Source of the DNA: Candidatus Aminicenantota bacterium
GTDB lineage: Bacteria > Acidobacteriota > Aminicenantia > Aminicenantales > Saccharicenantaceae
NCBI GenBank assembly: GCA_026393955.1
Contig: JAPKZE010000204.1
Span: 1 to 10,713, forward strand
Direction of reading: 5' to 3'
DNA length: 10,713 nucleotides
Below the pieces are notes generated by a model that was not told where the DNA came from, made no database searches, and was given only the letters and a program-made list of their open reading frames with translations. This document shows positions 1 through 6,601 of this stretch, one piece after another. The stretch's first letter is position 1. The number at the start of each line of letters is the position of its first letter. A program made the position numbers and the translations under genes.

Positions 1-174
1 CGTCTTGCTGAACTCGACGACCTCGCCGTTGGTCTTGACCACGGTCAGGACGCGCTTGTTCTGGGAGGGATAATCGGTTTCCGTCCGGATCTCCCGCGTG
101 GGCCACATGCTGCAGGACGCGGTGAAGAGGACGAAGGCCGCGACCGTGAAAAGGGCCGTGATCTTGGGGGGCAT
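1..174 (-). CDS. Small putative lipoprotein, N-terminal 58 residues only (cut by window edge)
   Basis: The reading frame starts at the ATG at 174-172 and stays open to the window edge, so only the first 58 residues are visible. An AGGAGG ribosome-binding site (186-181) lies 6 nt upstream and fixes the start. The N-terminus has a charged start, a hydrophobic run (residues 7-19) and a cysteine at residue 21 in the context LFTASC. This resembles a signal-peptidase II lipobox, although position -3 is Thr rather than the usual Leu, so lipidation is inferred. The mature part begins polar and reaches a short stretch (VVKTNGEVVEF, residues 45-55) that resembles the opening strands of a small beta-barrel, similar to the LSm-like stretch of the upstream gene. 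The upstream gene ends 19 nt before this start, so the two are probably co-transcribed. The family is not recognised from the fragment. Confidence 0.72.
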   Translation of the reverse strand, partial: MPPKITALFTVAAFVLFTASCSMWPTREIRTETDYPSQNKRVLTVVKTNGEVVEFSKT

Positions 175-193
175 GGAGAACCTCCTGGCGACG

Positions 194-1384
194 CTAGAAG
201 TGATAGCCGAGGACGAATCCGACGGACCCGTTGCTGAGCCTCACCGTCTGTCCGGCCAGGCCGTTGTCGGGCAGGGCGGGGACATCGACCGCGGGAATGA
301 GCGTGTAATCGGCGGCCAGGCCGATCGAGAGCACGCGGGTCAAAGGGAATTGCAGGGCGCCGAAGACCACGCCGCTCAAGAGCGTCTTGCGGACCTCGGC
401 GGTCCCATAGACCTGAGAGCCGCCATAATCGTCTGAAACGTAGGTCCAAGCCTGCCTGAAGAGGCGGACCCCCGCGATGCCCGCCCCCAGTCCCGCGCTG
501 AGCGAGATCTTCCCAGCGCGCGAACCCCGGATCAGCTCGATGGCGCCGATCCCGTGGACGGCCGTGGCCCGGACCTCCTGGATCGCGCCGGACGAGAAGC
601 CTGCGTCCGGATCGGACCGGTAGTAGAAGTCGAAGGCCGGCTCGGAAGGGAAGGACAGTCTCAATCCGGCCCGAAGCCGGGGTTTGACCGAGACGCTCAG
701 CTCCAATCCCCGCATTCCGCTGAACGTGCTGAGATATTGCCAGTAGCTCTCGGTGTAGCCGGAGGCATCCATGAAGTCCTTGAATTGCGCGGAAGACCCG
801 GGGACGAGAAACCCGCTCTGGATGAGAAAATGGACCCGGGCGGGAGGAGGCTCCCCAGCCAGAAAACGGAGGAAACGCTCCCGGGCTTCGAGGGCCGGCC
901 CGGCCTCGGTGGGGAATTCGAAAGCTTGCCGGCCGCCGCCCGAGGCCGCGATCCAGCCTGCCCCGGCGCCGACCGCCGCGAAGAAGGCTTCACCGAGCAG
1001 AAGCCAGCCGGAGGCCAGTTCGCTCGAATCGATATGCTGGAGGTAAAACCCCGGCTCGCCCGGCGCCCAGGTGAGCAGACCGTTGCCGATATAGAGGCCT
1101 AGCGCGATGCCGGGCGCCACGCCTTCCGATGGCCGTGCCTCCGTCTTGATGAGGACCTTGCGGAGGTCCGGGAAGGCAAAGACCTTGTCTTCGCCGCTCT
1201 GACGGACGACGATCGAGTCCTTCGTGGCCCCGATCAGCCGGCCCCGGACGACCGTGCCGTCGCGCAGGGAGACGGTGATGTCGCGGTAGGACAAGCGGGA
1301 CGATAGGGGGATGTCTTGGGCCGGAGCGCCGGCCGCCACGGCTAGGAGAACGGCGAGGAGGGCGATGGGGGCTCTGGCGTTCAT
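194..1384 (-). CDS. Exported protein with LSm-like N-terminal domain and outer-membrane barrel-like C-terminus
   Basis: A complete 396-residue protein of unknown function. Residues 1-22 form a signal peptide with a likely cleavage after APA (residue 22), giving a mature start at QDIP. Residues 32-80 form a short beta-rich unit with the pattern SLRDGTVVRGRLIG...DSIVV, reminiscent of LSm/SH3-like small barrels. Two hydrophobic segments follow (about 92-106 and 126-148). From about 185 to the end the chain shows alternating polar/apolar strands with many Gly, Tyr and Phe. It ends in GFVLGYHF, with the terminal aromatic residue typical of outer-membrane barrels inserted by BamA. The inference is an envelope, probably outer-membrane, protein. 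A purine-rich AGGAGAAGG (1405-1397) precedes the ATG with a rather long gap of 12 nt. It is probably first in an operon with the lipoprotein downstream. No confident promoter was found. The exact role is unknown. Confidence 0.8.
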   Translation of the reverse strand: MNARAPIALLAVLLAVAAGAPAQDIPLSSRLSYRDITVSLRDGTVVRGRLIGATKDSIVVRQSGEDKVFAFPDLRKVLIKTEARPSEGVAPGIALGLYIGNGLLTWAPGEPGFYLQHIDSSELASGWLLLGEAFFAAVGAGAGWIAASGGGRQAFEFPTEAGPALEARERFLRFLAGEPPPARVHFLIQSGFLVPGSSAQFKDFMDASGYTESYWQYLSTFSGMRGLELSVSVKPRLRAGLRLSFPSEPAFDFYYRSDPDAGFSSGAIQEVRATAVHGIGAIELIRGSRAGKISLSAGLGAGIAGVRLFRQAWTYVSDDYGGSQVYGTAEVRKTLLSGVVFGALQFPLTRVLSIGLAADYTLIPAVDVPALPDNGLAGQTVRLSNGSVGFVLGYHF

Positions 1385-1415
1385 GGCGTCAGGATACCTT
1401 CTCCTGGGACCCGAG

Positions 1416-1433
1416 TTGTCAACAATTTGTCAA
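1416..1433. repeat. TTGTCAA direct repeat with 11-bp period in the divergent intergenic region
   Basis: TTGTCAA occurs at 1416-1422 and again at 1427-1433, separated by CAAT, so the two copies start 11 bp apart, about one helical turn. On the minus strand each copy reads TTGACAA, which also resembles a -35 element for the leftward gene. I found no well-placed -10 for either copy, so this could be an operator or an overlapping pair of -35-like sequences. The spacing is seen directly; the function is inference. Confidence 0.4.
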
Positions 1434-1466
1434 GAATCCGTAAAGACGGGGTCAAGCTTCCCCCCC

Positions 1467-1494
1467 TTGTAAATCCGCCCGGCCTGAATAGAAT
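1467..1494 (+). promoter_or_regulatory. Candidate sigma70-type promoter for the APC permease gene
   Basis: TTGTAA (1467-1472, 4 of 6 consensus bases) and TAGAAT (1489-1494, 5 of 6) are separated by 16 bp. Transcription would start near 1501, giving a leader of about 17 nt that still contains the AGAGG ribosome-binding site (1507-1511), 6 nt before the ATG at 1518. A run of seven C (1460-1466) lies directly upstream of the -35. Confidence 0.42.
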
Positions 1495-1517
1495 GGGCTG
1501 GAGGGAAGAGGCGCCCC

Positions 1518-2873
1518 ATGTCCATCAAGGCGAAACTGACCACCTTCGACGCGACGATGATCGTCGTCAGCCTGATCATCGGCATCGGCATCTTCCGGAC
1601 CCCGGCCATGGTCGCCGCGGCGGCCCGGACGCCGGCGCTCTTCTATGCCGCCTGGGCCCTGGGCGGCGTCATCAGCTTCATCGGCGCGCTGACCTTCGCG
1701 GAGATCGGCGGCCGCTTCGCCAAGCCCGGCAGCTACTATAAAGTCGTGGCCGAGAACTACGGTTCCGGCCTGGCCTTCATGCTCAACTGGACCAACGTCG
1801 TCATCCTCAACGGGGCCGGCGCGGCCGGAGTGGCCCTCATCGGCGCCGAATACCTGACGCCCCTGTTCTTCCCGGGCCCGACGCCGACCGCGGCGACCGT
1901 CCAGGTCACGGCCGTCATTCTCATCCTGGCCCTGCTCGTCATCAACTTTCTGGGCATCAAGACCGGCGCCTGGGCCCAGAACGTCCTGAGCGTTCTCAAG
2001 GTCGGCATGATCGGCCTGCTGGCCGCGGCCGCGTTCCTGTCGAAGAAGGTCCCCGAAGGCCCGGCCGCCCTGCCGCTCGACCGGCCCTGGCTCTTCGCCC
2101 TCGGCGTCGCGTTCATCTACGTCTTCTACGCCTACGGCGGCTACCAGAACACGATCAACTTCGGCGCCGACGTCCACGACGCCCGCCGCAACGTGCCGCG
2201 CGCGGTGTTCTTCGGCATCCTCATCGTCCTGGCCTGCTACCTGACCATCAACGCCGCCTACGTCAAGGTGCTCGGGGTCCCCGGCATCGCCGGGGCCAAG
2301 CTCGTCGCCGCCGAGACGGCCCGCGTCACCCTGGGCGAGACCGGCAGGCTCGTCGTCTCCCTGGCCATCTTCCTCTCGGCCATGGGCTTCCTCAACGTCA
2401 CCCTGATGCAGATCCCCCGCGTCTACTACTCCATGGCCGAAGACCGGACCCTGCCGGCGGTCTTCCAGAAGGTCAATCCAAAGACCCAGACCCAGGAGTT
2501 CGGGCTGCTCTTCCTCGGCGCCATCATCCTCGTCTCGATCTTCCTGCTGCGGAAATTCGAGAACATCGTCAACTACGTCATGTTCCTCGATACGATCACC
2601 CTGGCCATCGTGTCGTCCTCGCTCTTCTTCCTCCGGCGCAAAGCCCGGCGGGCCGGCGAAGCCTACACGGGCTACCGCGTCCCCCTCTATCCCGTCCTGC
2701 CGCTCATCTTCATCGCGGCGATGCTGGCCGTGGCCGGGAACGTCCTGGCCACCCAGACGCGCGAGGCCCTCTACGGCGCGATCTTCTTCGCCGTGGGCCT
2801 GCCGGTCTTCCTGGTGATGCGGCGGGTCAGCCGGCGGGCGCCTGGAGCAGCCGGAGACGCGCCGGCCGAATAG
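1518..2873 (+). CDS. APC-superfamily amino-acid permease (LAT-like)
   Basis: A complete 451-residue integral membrane protein, the usual length for bacterial 12-helix APC transporters. The first helix contains the unwound substrate-binding signature IGIGIFRTP (residues 21-29), equivalent to the GSGIF motif of LAT/SteT-type transporters. Residues 70-75 (PGSYYK) match the conserved loop after helix 2. Helix 6 carries YAYGGYQNTINFGADV (204-219), followed by the family motif RRNVPRAV (223-230). Residues 299-314 (IPRVYYSMAEDRTLPA) match the conserved loop after helix 8. The expected role is inner-membrane uptake or exchange of amino acids or related amines; the substrate cannot be read from sequence. 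The start is set by AGAGG 6 nt upstream. The gene is divergent from the envelope pair and 113 nt from the next gene, so it may be transcribed alone. The C-terminus ends in a short basic then Ala/Pro-rich tail. Confidence 0.9.
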   Translation: MSIKAKLTTFDATMIVVSLIIGIGIFRTPAMVAAAARTPALFYAAWALGGVISFIGALTFAEIGGRFAKPGSYYKVVAENYGSGLAFMLNWTNVVILNGAGAAGVALIGAEYLTPLFFPGPTPTAATVQVTAVILILALLVINFLGIKTGAWAQNVLSVLKVGMIGLLAAAAFLSKKVPEGPAALPLDRPWLFALGVAFIYVFYAYGGYQNTINFGADVHDARRNVPRAVFFGILIVLACYLTINAAYVKVLGVPGIAGAKLVAAETARVTLGETGRLVVSLAIFLSAMGFLNVTLMQIPRVYYSMAEDRTLPAVFQKVNPKTQTQEFGLLFLGAIILVSIFLLRKFENIVNYVMFLDTITLAIVSSSLFFLRRKARRAGEAYTGYRVPLYPVLPLIFIAAMLAVAGNVLATQTREALYGAIFFAVGLPVFLVMRRVSRRAPGAAGDAPAE

Positions 2874-2879
2874 GTCCGG

Positions 2880-2905
2880 CTTGGCCGCTCTGAAAATGGG
2901 CCAAG
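2880..2905 (+). other. Hairpin after the permease gene, possible weak terminator
   Basis: CTTGGCC (2880-2886) and GGCCAAG (2899-2905) form a perfect 7-bp stem with a 12-nt loop, 7 nt after the permease stop codon. It is followed by GAAAAT rather than a T-run on the plus strand, so it does not qualify as a standard intrinsic terminator. It may be a 3'-end stabilising stem or a Rho-associated site. Confidence 0.25.
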
Positions 2906-2958
2906 GAAAATGGGGGCGTGGGCCCGGTCCGCCTGTCACCGTTCTCACGCGGCACTCG

Positions 2959-2967
2959 TGGTAAAAT
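2959..2967 (+). promoter_or_regulatory. Candidate extended -10 promoter for the pirin gene
   Basis: TGGTAAAAT (2959-2967) fits an extended -10 element, TGn followed by TAAAAT. No convincing -35 lies 16-18 bp upstream, as is usual for extended -10 promoters. Transcription would start near 2974 and give a leader of about 13 nt containing GGAGGG (2977-2982). This also argues for the downstream ATG at 2987 over upstream in-frame ATGs. Confidence 0.38.
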
Positions 2968-2986
2968 GGAAGGGCCGGAGGGCGAC

Positions 2987-3880
2987 ATGGAAAAGACCCG
3001 GAAGATCAAGAAGGTCCTCGTCAGCCAACCCACCCTCGAAGGGGCGGGCGTCCACCTCCGGCGCGGCTTCGGCTTCCGCGAAGTCCCGATGTTCGATCCC
3101 TTCCTCATGTTCGACGATTTCCGCCAGGACGATCCGGCCAAGTACCTGCCCGGCTTCCCCTGGCACCCCCATCGCGGCATCGAGACGATCACCACCATGA
3201 TCCGCGGCACGGCCGAGCACGGCGACAGCATGGGCAACAAGGGCGTCATCGGGCCCGGCGACGTCCAGTGGATGACGGCCGGCAGCGGCATCGTCCACCA
3301 GGAGATGCCCAAGGGTGCCGAGGACGGTCGCATGGGCGGCTTCCAGCTCTGGGCCAATTTGCCGGCCTCCCAGAAGATGATGGACCCGCGCTACCGGGAC
3401 GTGAAGAAGGCCGACATCCCCGAAGTCGCCCTGGCCGGCGGGGTCACCGCCCGGGTCATCTGCGGCACGGTCGGCAAGACCCGGGGCCCGGTCCGGGACA
3501 TCGTCATCGACCCCGAATACATCGACGTGGCCATGCCGCCGCAGGCCGAGTTCGTCCACCCGACCAAGCCCGGCCACACGGTCATCGCCTACGTCTTCGA
3601 GGGCGAGGGCTGCTTCTCCGAAGAGGCCCTGACCAATTCTTTCGACCTCGAGAGAAAGCCGGTCCAGGGCGATCACGCCGTCATCCTCTTCTCCGACGGC
3701 AGCCGGATCAAAGTGACGACCGCGGGGTCCCCGGTTCGTTTCCTCCTCATCTCGGGCCGTCCCCTCGGCCAGCCCGTGGCTTGGCAGGGGCCCATCGTCA
3801 TGAACACCCAGGAGGAGCTCCGGGCGGCCTTCCGCGAGTACAAGAACGGGACGTTCATCAAGAACGCGCAGGCTGTTTGA
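2987..3880 (+). CDS. Pirin family protein (bicupin)
   Basis: A complete 297-residue protein, close to the roughly 290 residues of human pirin and E. coli YhhW-type pirins. The N-terminal cupin (about 25-125) contains the hallmark FPWHPHRGIETIT (58-69) and GPGDVQWMTAGSGIVHQEMP (89-108). By family comparison His60, His62, His104 and Glu106 are the four metal ligands, and all are present. The C-terminal cupin (about 165-275) includes HTVIAYVFEGEG. Some bacterial pirins oxidise quercetin and others bind regulatory or metabolic partners, so a dioxygenase role is possible but not shown. I chose the ATG at 2987 because GGAGGG ends 4 nt upstream and the product then begins like other pirins (RKIKKVL). 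The in-frame ATG at 2918 would add 23 unconserved residues. The UroD-like gene begins 46 nt downstream. Cytoplasmic, as no signal peptide is seen. Confidence 0.92.
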   Translation: MEKTRKIKKVLVSQPTLEGAGVHLRRGFGFREVPMFDPFLMFDDFRQDDPAKYLPGFPWHPHRGIETITTMIRGTAEHGDSMGNKGVIGPGDVQWMTAGSGIVHQEMPKGAEDGRMGGFQLWANLPASQKMMDPRYRDVKKADIPEVALAGGVTARVICGTVGKTRGPVRDIVIDPEYIDVAMPPQAEFVHPTKPGHTVIAYVFEGEGCFSEEALTNSFDLERKPVQGDHAVILFSDGSRIKVTTAGSPVRFLLISGRPLGQPVAWQGPIVMNTQEELRAAFREYKNGTFIKNAQAV

Positions 3881-3899
3881 CCGCGCCCGGCGAAATCGG

Positions 3900-3905
3900 T
3901 AATCT
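3900..3905 (+). promoter_or_regulatory. Weak -10-like element before the UroD-like gene
   Basis: TAATCT (3900-3905) sits 21 nt before the ATG at 3927, the same relative place as the -10 candidates of the two preceding genes. There is no clear -35, as the upstream bases are GC-rich. Readthrough from the pirin gene is equally possible. Confidence 0.18.
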
Positions 3906-3926
3906 TGGGGGCCGAGGAGGCCCGCC

Positions 3927-5186
3927 ATGACCATGACCAGCCGCGAGCGCCTGGGCGCCGCCCTCACGCATCGGCAACCCGACCGCATCCCCGTCGATTT
4001 CAACGGCACGGCCGTCACCGGCATGCACGTCAAGTGCGTCATCGGCCTCCGCGACCACTACGGCCTGGAGAAGCGCCTGGTCAAGGTCCACGAACCGTAC
4101 CAGATGCTGGGCTGGATCGACGACGACCTCCAGGTCGCGCTCGGCATCGACGTCGAGGGCGTCTACGGGCCCGACACGATGTTCGGCTACCGTAACGAGA
4201 ACTGGACCCCCTGGCGCATGGACGACGGGACCGAGGTCCTCATGTCCGGCAACTTTCAGACGACCAAGGACCCGAACGGCGACACCCTCGTCTTCCCCGG
4301 CGGAGACCGGTCCGTGCCGCCCTCCGGCCGCCTGCCGAAGAACGGCTTCTTCTTCGACACTATCATCCGCCAGGACCCGGTCGACGAGGACAGGCTCGAT
4401 CCGGAGGACAACCTCCAGGAGTTCGGCCCCCTCGCCGAAGACGCCCTCGACCACTTCGAGAAGGAGAGCCGCCGGGCCGGGGCGACCGGACGGGGCGTCA
4501 TCGCCAGCTTCGGCGGCACCGCCCTCGGCGACATCGCCCTCGTCCCCGGCCCCAATCTCAAGCATCCGAAGGGCATCCGGGACGTCGAGGAGTGGTATGT
4601 CTCGACCCTGACCCGCCGCCCCTACGTCCACAGGGTCTTCGAGCGGCAGACCGAGATCGCCCTGGCCAACCTGGAGAGGATCTTCGCCCGGGTCGGCAAC
4701 GAGGTCCAGGCCGTCTTCCTCTGCGGCACGGACGTCGGCACCCAACAGTCGACCTTCTGCTCGGTGGCCGCCTTCCGCGAGCTCTATCAGCCCTATTACC
4801 GGCGCATCAACGACTGGGTCCACGCCCGCACGGCCTGGAAATCCTTCAAGCACTCCTGCGGCGCCGTGTCCAGTCTCCTCCCGGCCTTCATCGAGAGCGG
4901 CTTCGACATCCTCAACCCGGTCCAGATCTCGGCCGCGGGCATGGACGCCCGGACGCTCAAGCAGGAGTTCGGCCGGGATATCGTCTTCTGGGGCGGCGGC
5001 GTCGACACGCAGAAGACGCTGGCCTTCGGGACGCCGGCGGAGGTCCGGGCCCAGGTCCTCGAGCGCTGCGAGATCCTCGGGCGCGACGGCGGCTTCGTCT
5101 TCAACACCGTCCACAACATCCAGGCCAACGTGCCGCTGGCCAACATCGTGGCCATGTTCGAAGCGCTGGGCGAGTTCAACGCATGA
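3927..5186 (+). CDS. Uroporphyrinogen decarboxylase (URO-D) superfamily protein, methyltransferase-like, not HemE
   Basis: A complete 419-residue protein of the URO-D/MtaA/CmuA fold. It opens with the superfamily pattern LTHRQPDRIPVDF (13-25). It lacks the RQAGR substrate motif of true HemE and is longer than HemE (about 350 residues), so haem synthesis is unlikely. Residues 308-313 (KHSCGA) supply the H-x-C motif (His309, Cys311) that binds zinc in MtaA-type methylcobamide methyltransferases. The C-terminal region has FWGGGVDTQ (354-362) and FVFNTVHNIQANVP (390-403). His396 appears where MtaA-like enzymes usually place the third ligand, Cys. The likely role is methyl transfer or another reaction on an unidentified substrate in the cytoplasm; no corrinoid protein is present here. 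An AGGAGG (3915-3920) exactly 6 nt before the ATG fixes the start over a second ATG two codons in. The stop overlaps the sugar-porter start (ATGA), implying translational coupling. Confidence 0.85.
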   Translation: MTMTSRERLGAALTHRQPDRIPVDFNGTAVTGMHVKCVIGLRDHYGLEKRLVKVHEPYQMLGWIDDDLQVALGIDVEGVYGPDTMFGYRNENWTPWRMDDGTEVLMSGNFQTTKDPNGDTLVFPGGDRSVPPSGRLPKNGFFFDTIIRQDPVDEDRLDPEDNLQEFGPLAEDALDHFEKESRRAGATGRGVIASFGGTALGDIALVPGPNLKHPKGIRDVEEWYVSTLTRRPYVHRVFERQTEIALANLERIFARVGNEVQAVFLCGTDVGTQQSTFCSVAAFRELYQPYYRRINDWVHARTAWKSFKHSCGAVSSLLPAFIESGFDILNPVQISAAGMDARTLKQEFGRDIVFWGGGVDTQKTLAFGTPAEVRAQVLERCEILGRDGGFVFNTVHNIQANVPLANIVAMFEALGEFNA

Positions 5187-6517
5187 AGAAAGCCGCGCTG
5201 TACGTCCTTTCGGTCACCCTGGTCGCCGCCATCGGCGGCCTCATCTTCGGCTTCGACACGGCCATCGTCGCCGGCGCGACCCGCTATATGAAGGAGCAGT
5301 TCTCGCTCAACTCGCTCCAGGAGGGCTGGGCCGTCAGCGTCGTCCTCATCGGCTGCATGTTCGGGTCCGGCCTGGCCGGCCGCATCAGCGACCGGATCGG
5401 CCGGCGGCGGCTCATGCTCGTCTCGGCCGTCCTTTTCCTCGTCTCGGCCGTCGGCTGCGCCCTGCCGCGGACGATCACCGAATTCGTCGTCTTCCGGTTC
5501 ATCGGCGGCCTGGGTATCGGCGCGGCGGCCGTCCTCTCGCCGCTCTACATCGCCGAGATCGCGCCGGCCCGGGTCCGGGGCGCCCTCGTCTCGGTCAACC
5601 AGCTGGCCATCGTCACGGGCATCATGCTGGCCTACTTCGTCAACTGGATCTTCGCCGGGACCGGCCCGGCCAACTGGCGCTGGATGTTCGGCATGGGGGC
5701 CATCCCCTCGGTCTTCTTCTTCCTGCTCCTCCTGCGCGTCCCGGAGAGCCCGCGCTGGCTGGTCAAGAACGGCCGCGAGGACGAGGCCCGGACCGTGCTG
5801 ACCCGGGCCGACAGCGCCGAGGCCGCCGCCGCCGGCATCCGCGACATCAAGGACACGCTGGCCCTGGAAGAGGGCTCGTTCCGCGAGCTCTTCCATCCGG
5901 CCTTGCGCCGGCCGCTGCTCATCGCCATCGTCCTGGCCGTCTTCCAGCAGATCACCGGCATCAACGCCATCCTCTACTACGCTCCGCGCATCTTCGAAGG
6001 CGCCGGCTTCGCCCGGATGTCGGCCATCGGCCAGTCGGCCATCGTCGGGCTGTGCAACATGCTCTTCACTCTGGTCGCCATCGTCCTGGCCGACAAGGTC
6101 GGCCGCCGGCCGCTCCTGCTCGTGGCCACGGGCGGCATGGGCGTCTCGCTCGTCCTCCTGGGCGCGGCCTTCAAGTTCCCGCTCCTGCCGGCCTCGACCC
6201 TGCTCTTCGTCATCCTCCTCTACATTGCCTTCTTCTCCTCGGCCATGGGGCCGCTCGTCTGGGTGGTCATGGCCGAGATCTTTCCCATCAAGGTCCGGGG
6301 CAGCGCCATGGGCCTGGCCACCCTCATCCTCTGGTTCGCCGACTTCGTCGTCACCCTGACCTTCCCGGTCATCTCGGACCGGTTCCACCCCTCCGCCGCC
6401 TTCTGGCTCTACGCGGCCATGTGCGTCCTCGACCTGGCCTTCATATGGTTCTTTCTGCCCGAGACCAAGGGCAAGACCCTCGAGGAGATCGAAAGACGGT
6501 GGTTGAATGCGGCCTGA
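5183..6517 (+). CDS. MFS sugar porter family transporter (sugar/H+ symporter-like)
   Basis: A complete 444-residue, 12-helix inner-membrane transporter. Family motifs appear in order: GGLIFGFDTAIVAGA (18-32), GRISDRIGRRR (66-76), PESPRWL (187-193), QQITGINAILYYAP (255-268), VGRRP (306-310) and PETKGKTLEEIE (426-437). By comparison with E. coli XylE, Asp25 and Arg105 match the proton-coupling pair. Gln140, Gln255, Gln256, Asn261 and Trp360 match sugar-binding positions. The site corresponding to XylE Gln415 appears to be Leu383, so sugar choice may differ. These alignments are from memory. The predicted role is proton-driven monosaccharide uptake. The ATG at 5183 overlaps the stop of the UroD-like gene by 4 nt and lacks a good ribosome-binding site, consistent with coupled translation. 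Extending upstream in frame would only read through the UroD-like gene. Confidence 0.92.
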   Translation: MKKAALYVLSVTLVAAIGGLIFGFDTAIVAGATRYMKEQFSLNSLQEGWAVSVVLIGCMFGSGLAGRISDRIGRRRLMLVSAVLFLVSAVGCALPRTITEFVVFRFIGGLGIGAAAVLSPLYIAEIAPARVRGALVSVNQLAIVTGIMLAYFVNWIFAGTGPANWRWMFGMGAIPSVFFFLLLLRVPESPRWLVKNGREDEARTVLTRADSAEAAAAGIRDIKDTLALEEGSFRELFHPALRRPLLIAIVLAVFQQITGINAILYYAPRIFEGAGFARMSAIGQSAIVGLCNMLFTLVAIVLADKVGRRPLLLVATGGMGVSLVLLGAAFKFPLLPASTLLFVILLYIAFFSSAMGPLVWVVMAEIFPIKVRGSAMGLATLILWFADFVVTLTFPVISDRFHPSAAFWLYAAMCVLDLAFIWFFLPETKGKTLEEIERRWLNAA

Positions 6518-6549
6518 AGCCTATCCGGACGAGATCGGGATCCGAAGGC

Positions 6550-6589
6550 TCCAGGCGTCCTCCCGAGAGGAGGCCGAGAGTATCCTGGA
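6550..6589. other. Nested inverted repeats in the 3' region after the sugar porter
   Basis: An outer pair TCCAGG (6550-6555)/CCTGGA (6584-6589) encloses an inner pair CCTCC (6559-6563)/GGAGG (6569-6573) with a 5-nt loop. The stretch 6518-6601 contains no plausible gene. The RNA could fold as a two-level stem in the transcript tail, but such short GC-rich repeats are easily found by chance in DNA of this composition. Confidence 0.2.
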
Positions 6590-6601
6590 TCAGCGAGGCT
6601 C

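Noticed and set aside
1391..1455. A minus-strand promoter using TTGACA-like sequences before the barrel-like gene
   Set aside because: TTGACC (1455-1450) and both TTGACA copies lack a credible -10 at 16-18 bp. TATCCT (1396-1391) is 20 bp from the nearest copy and too close to the ATG for the ribosome-binding site seen.
1452..2948. A 498-residue open frame antisense to the permease gene
   Set aside because: Its composition is extremely rich in Asp, Glu, Gly and Arg with no domain pattern, as expected for the complement of a GC-rich membrane protein gene. The plus-strand frame has clear APC motifs.
2918..2986. Upstream in-frame ATG (2918) and an intermediate one (2966) as starts for the pirin
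   Set aside because: Neither has a suitable ribosome-binding site. The ATG at 2966 overlaps the -10 candidate, and the added residues are not like pirin N-termini. GGAGGG precedes the ATG at 2987.
2945..4042. A 365-residue antisense frame across the pirin gene
   Set aside because: It is the complement of a well-supported pirin gene and shows low-complexity acidic/arginine-rich translation.
3858..5114. A 418-residue antisense frame over the UroD-like gene
   Set aside because: It is long only because stop codons are rare in the complement of GC-rich codons; no domain is seen.
4592..5182. An extended N-terminus for the sugar porter
   Set aside because: The extension reads through the UroD-like gene in another frame and is rich in Arg/Pro/Gly. 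The transporter consensus starts at the ATG at 5183.
3927..5186. HemE (haem biosynthesis uroporphyrinogen decarboxylase)
   Set aside because: It lacks the RQAGR motif and is longer than HemE. The H-x-C motif and its sugar-porter partner point to the wider UROD-like methyltransferase group.
4796..6388. A 530-residue antisense frame across the UroD-like and sugar-porter genes
   Set aside because: It crosses two real genes on the other strand, has Asp/Glu/Gly-rich low-complexity sequence and no recognisable motif.
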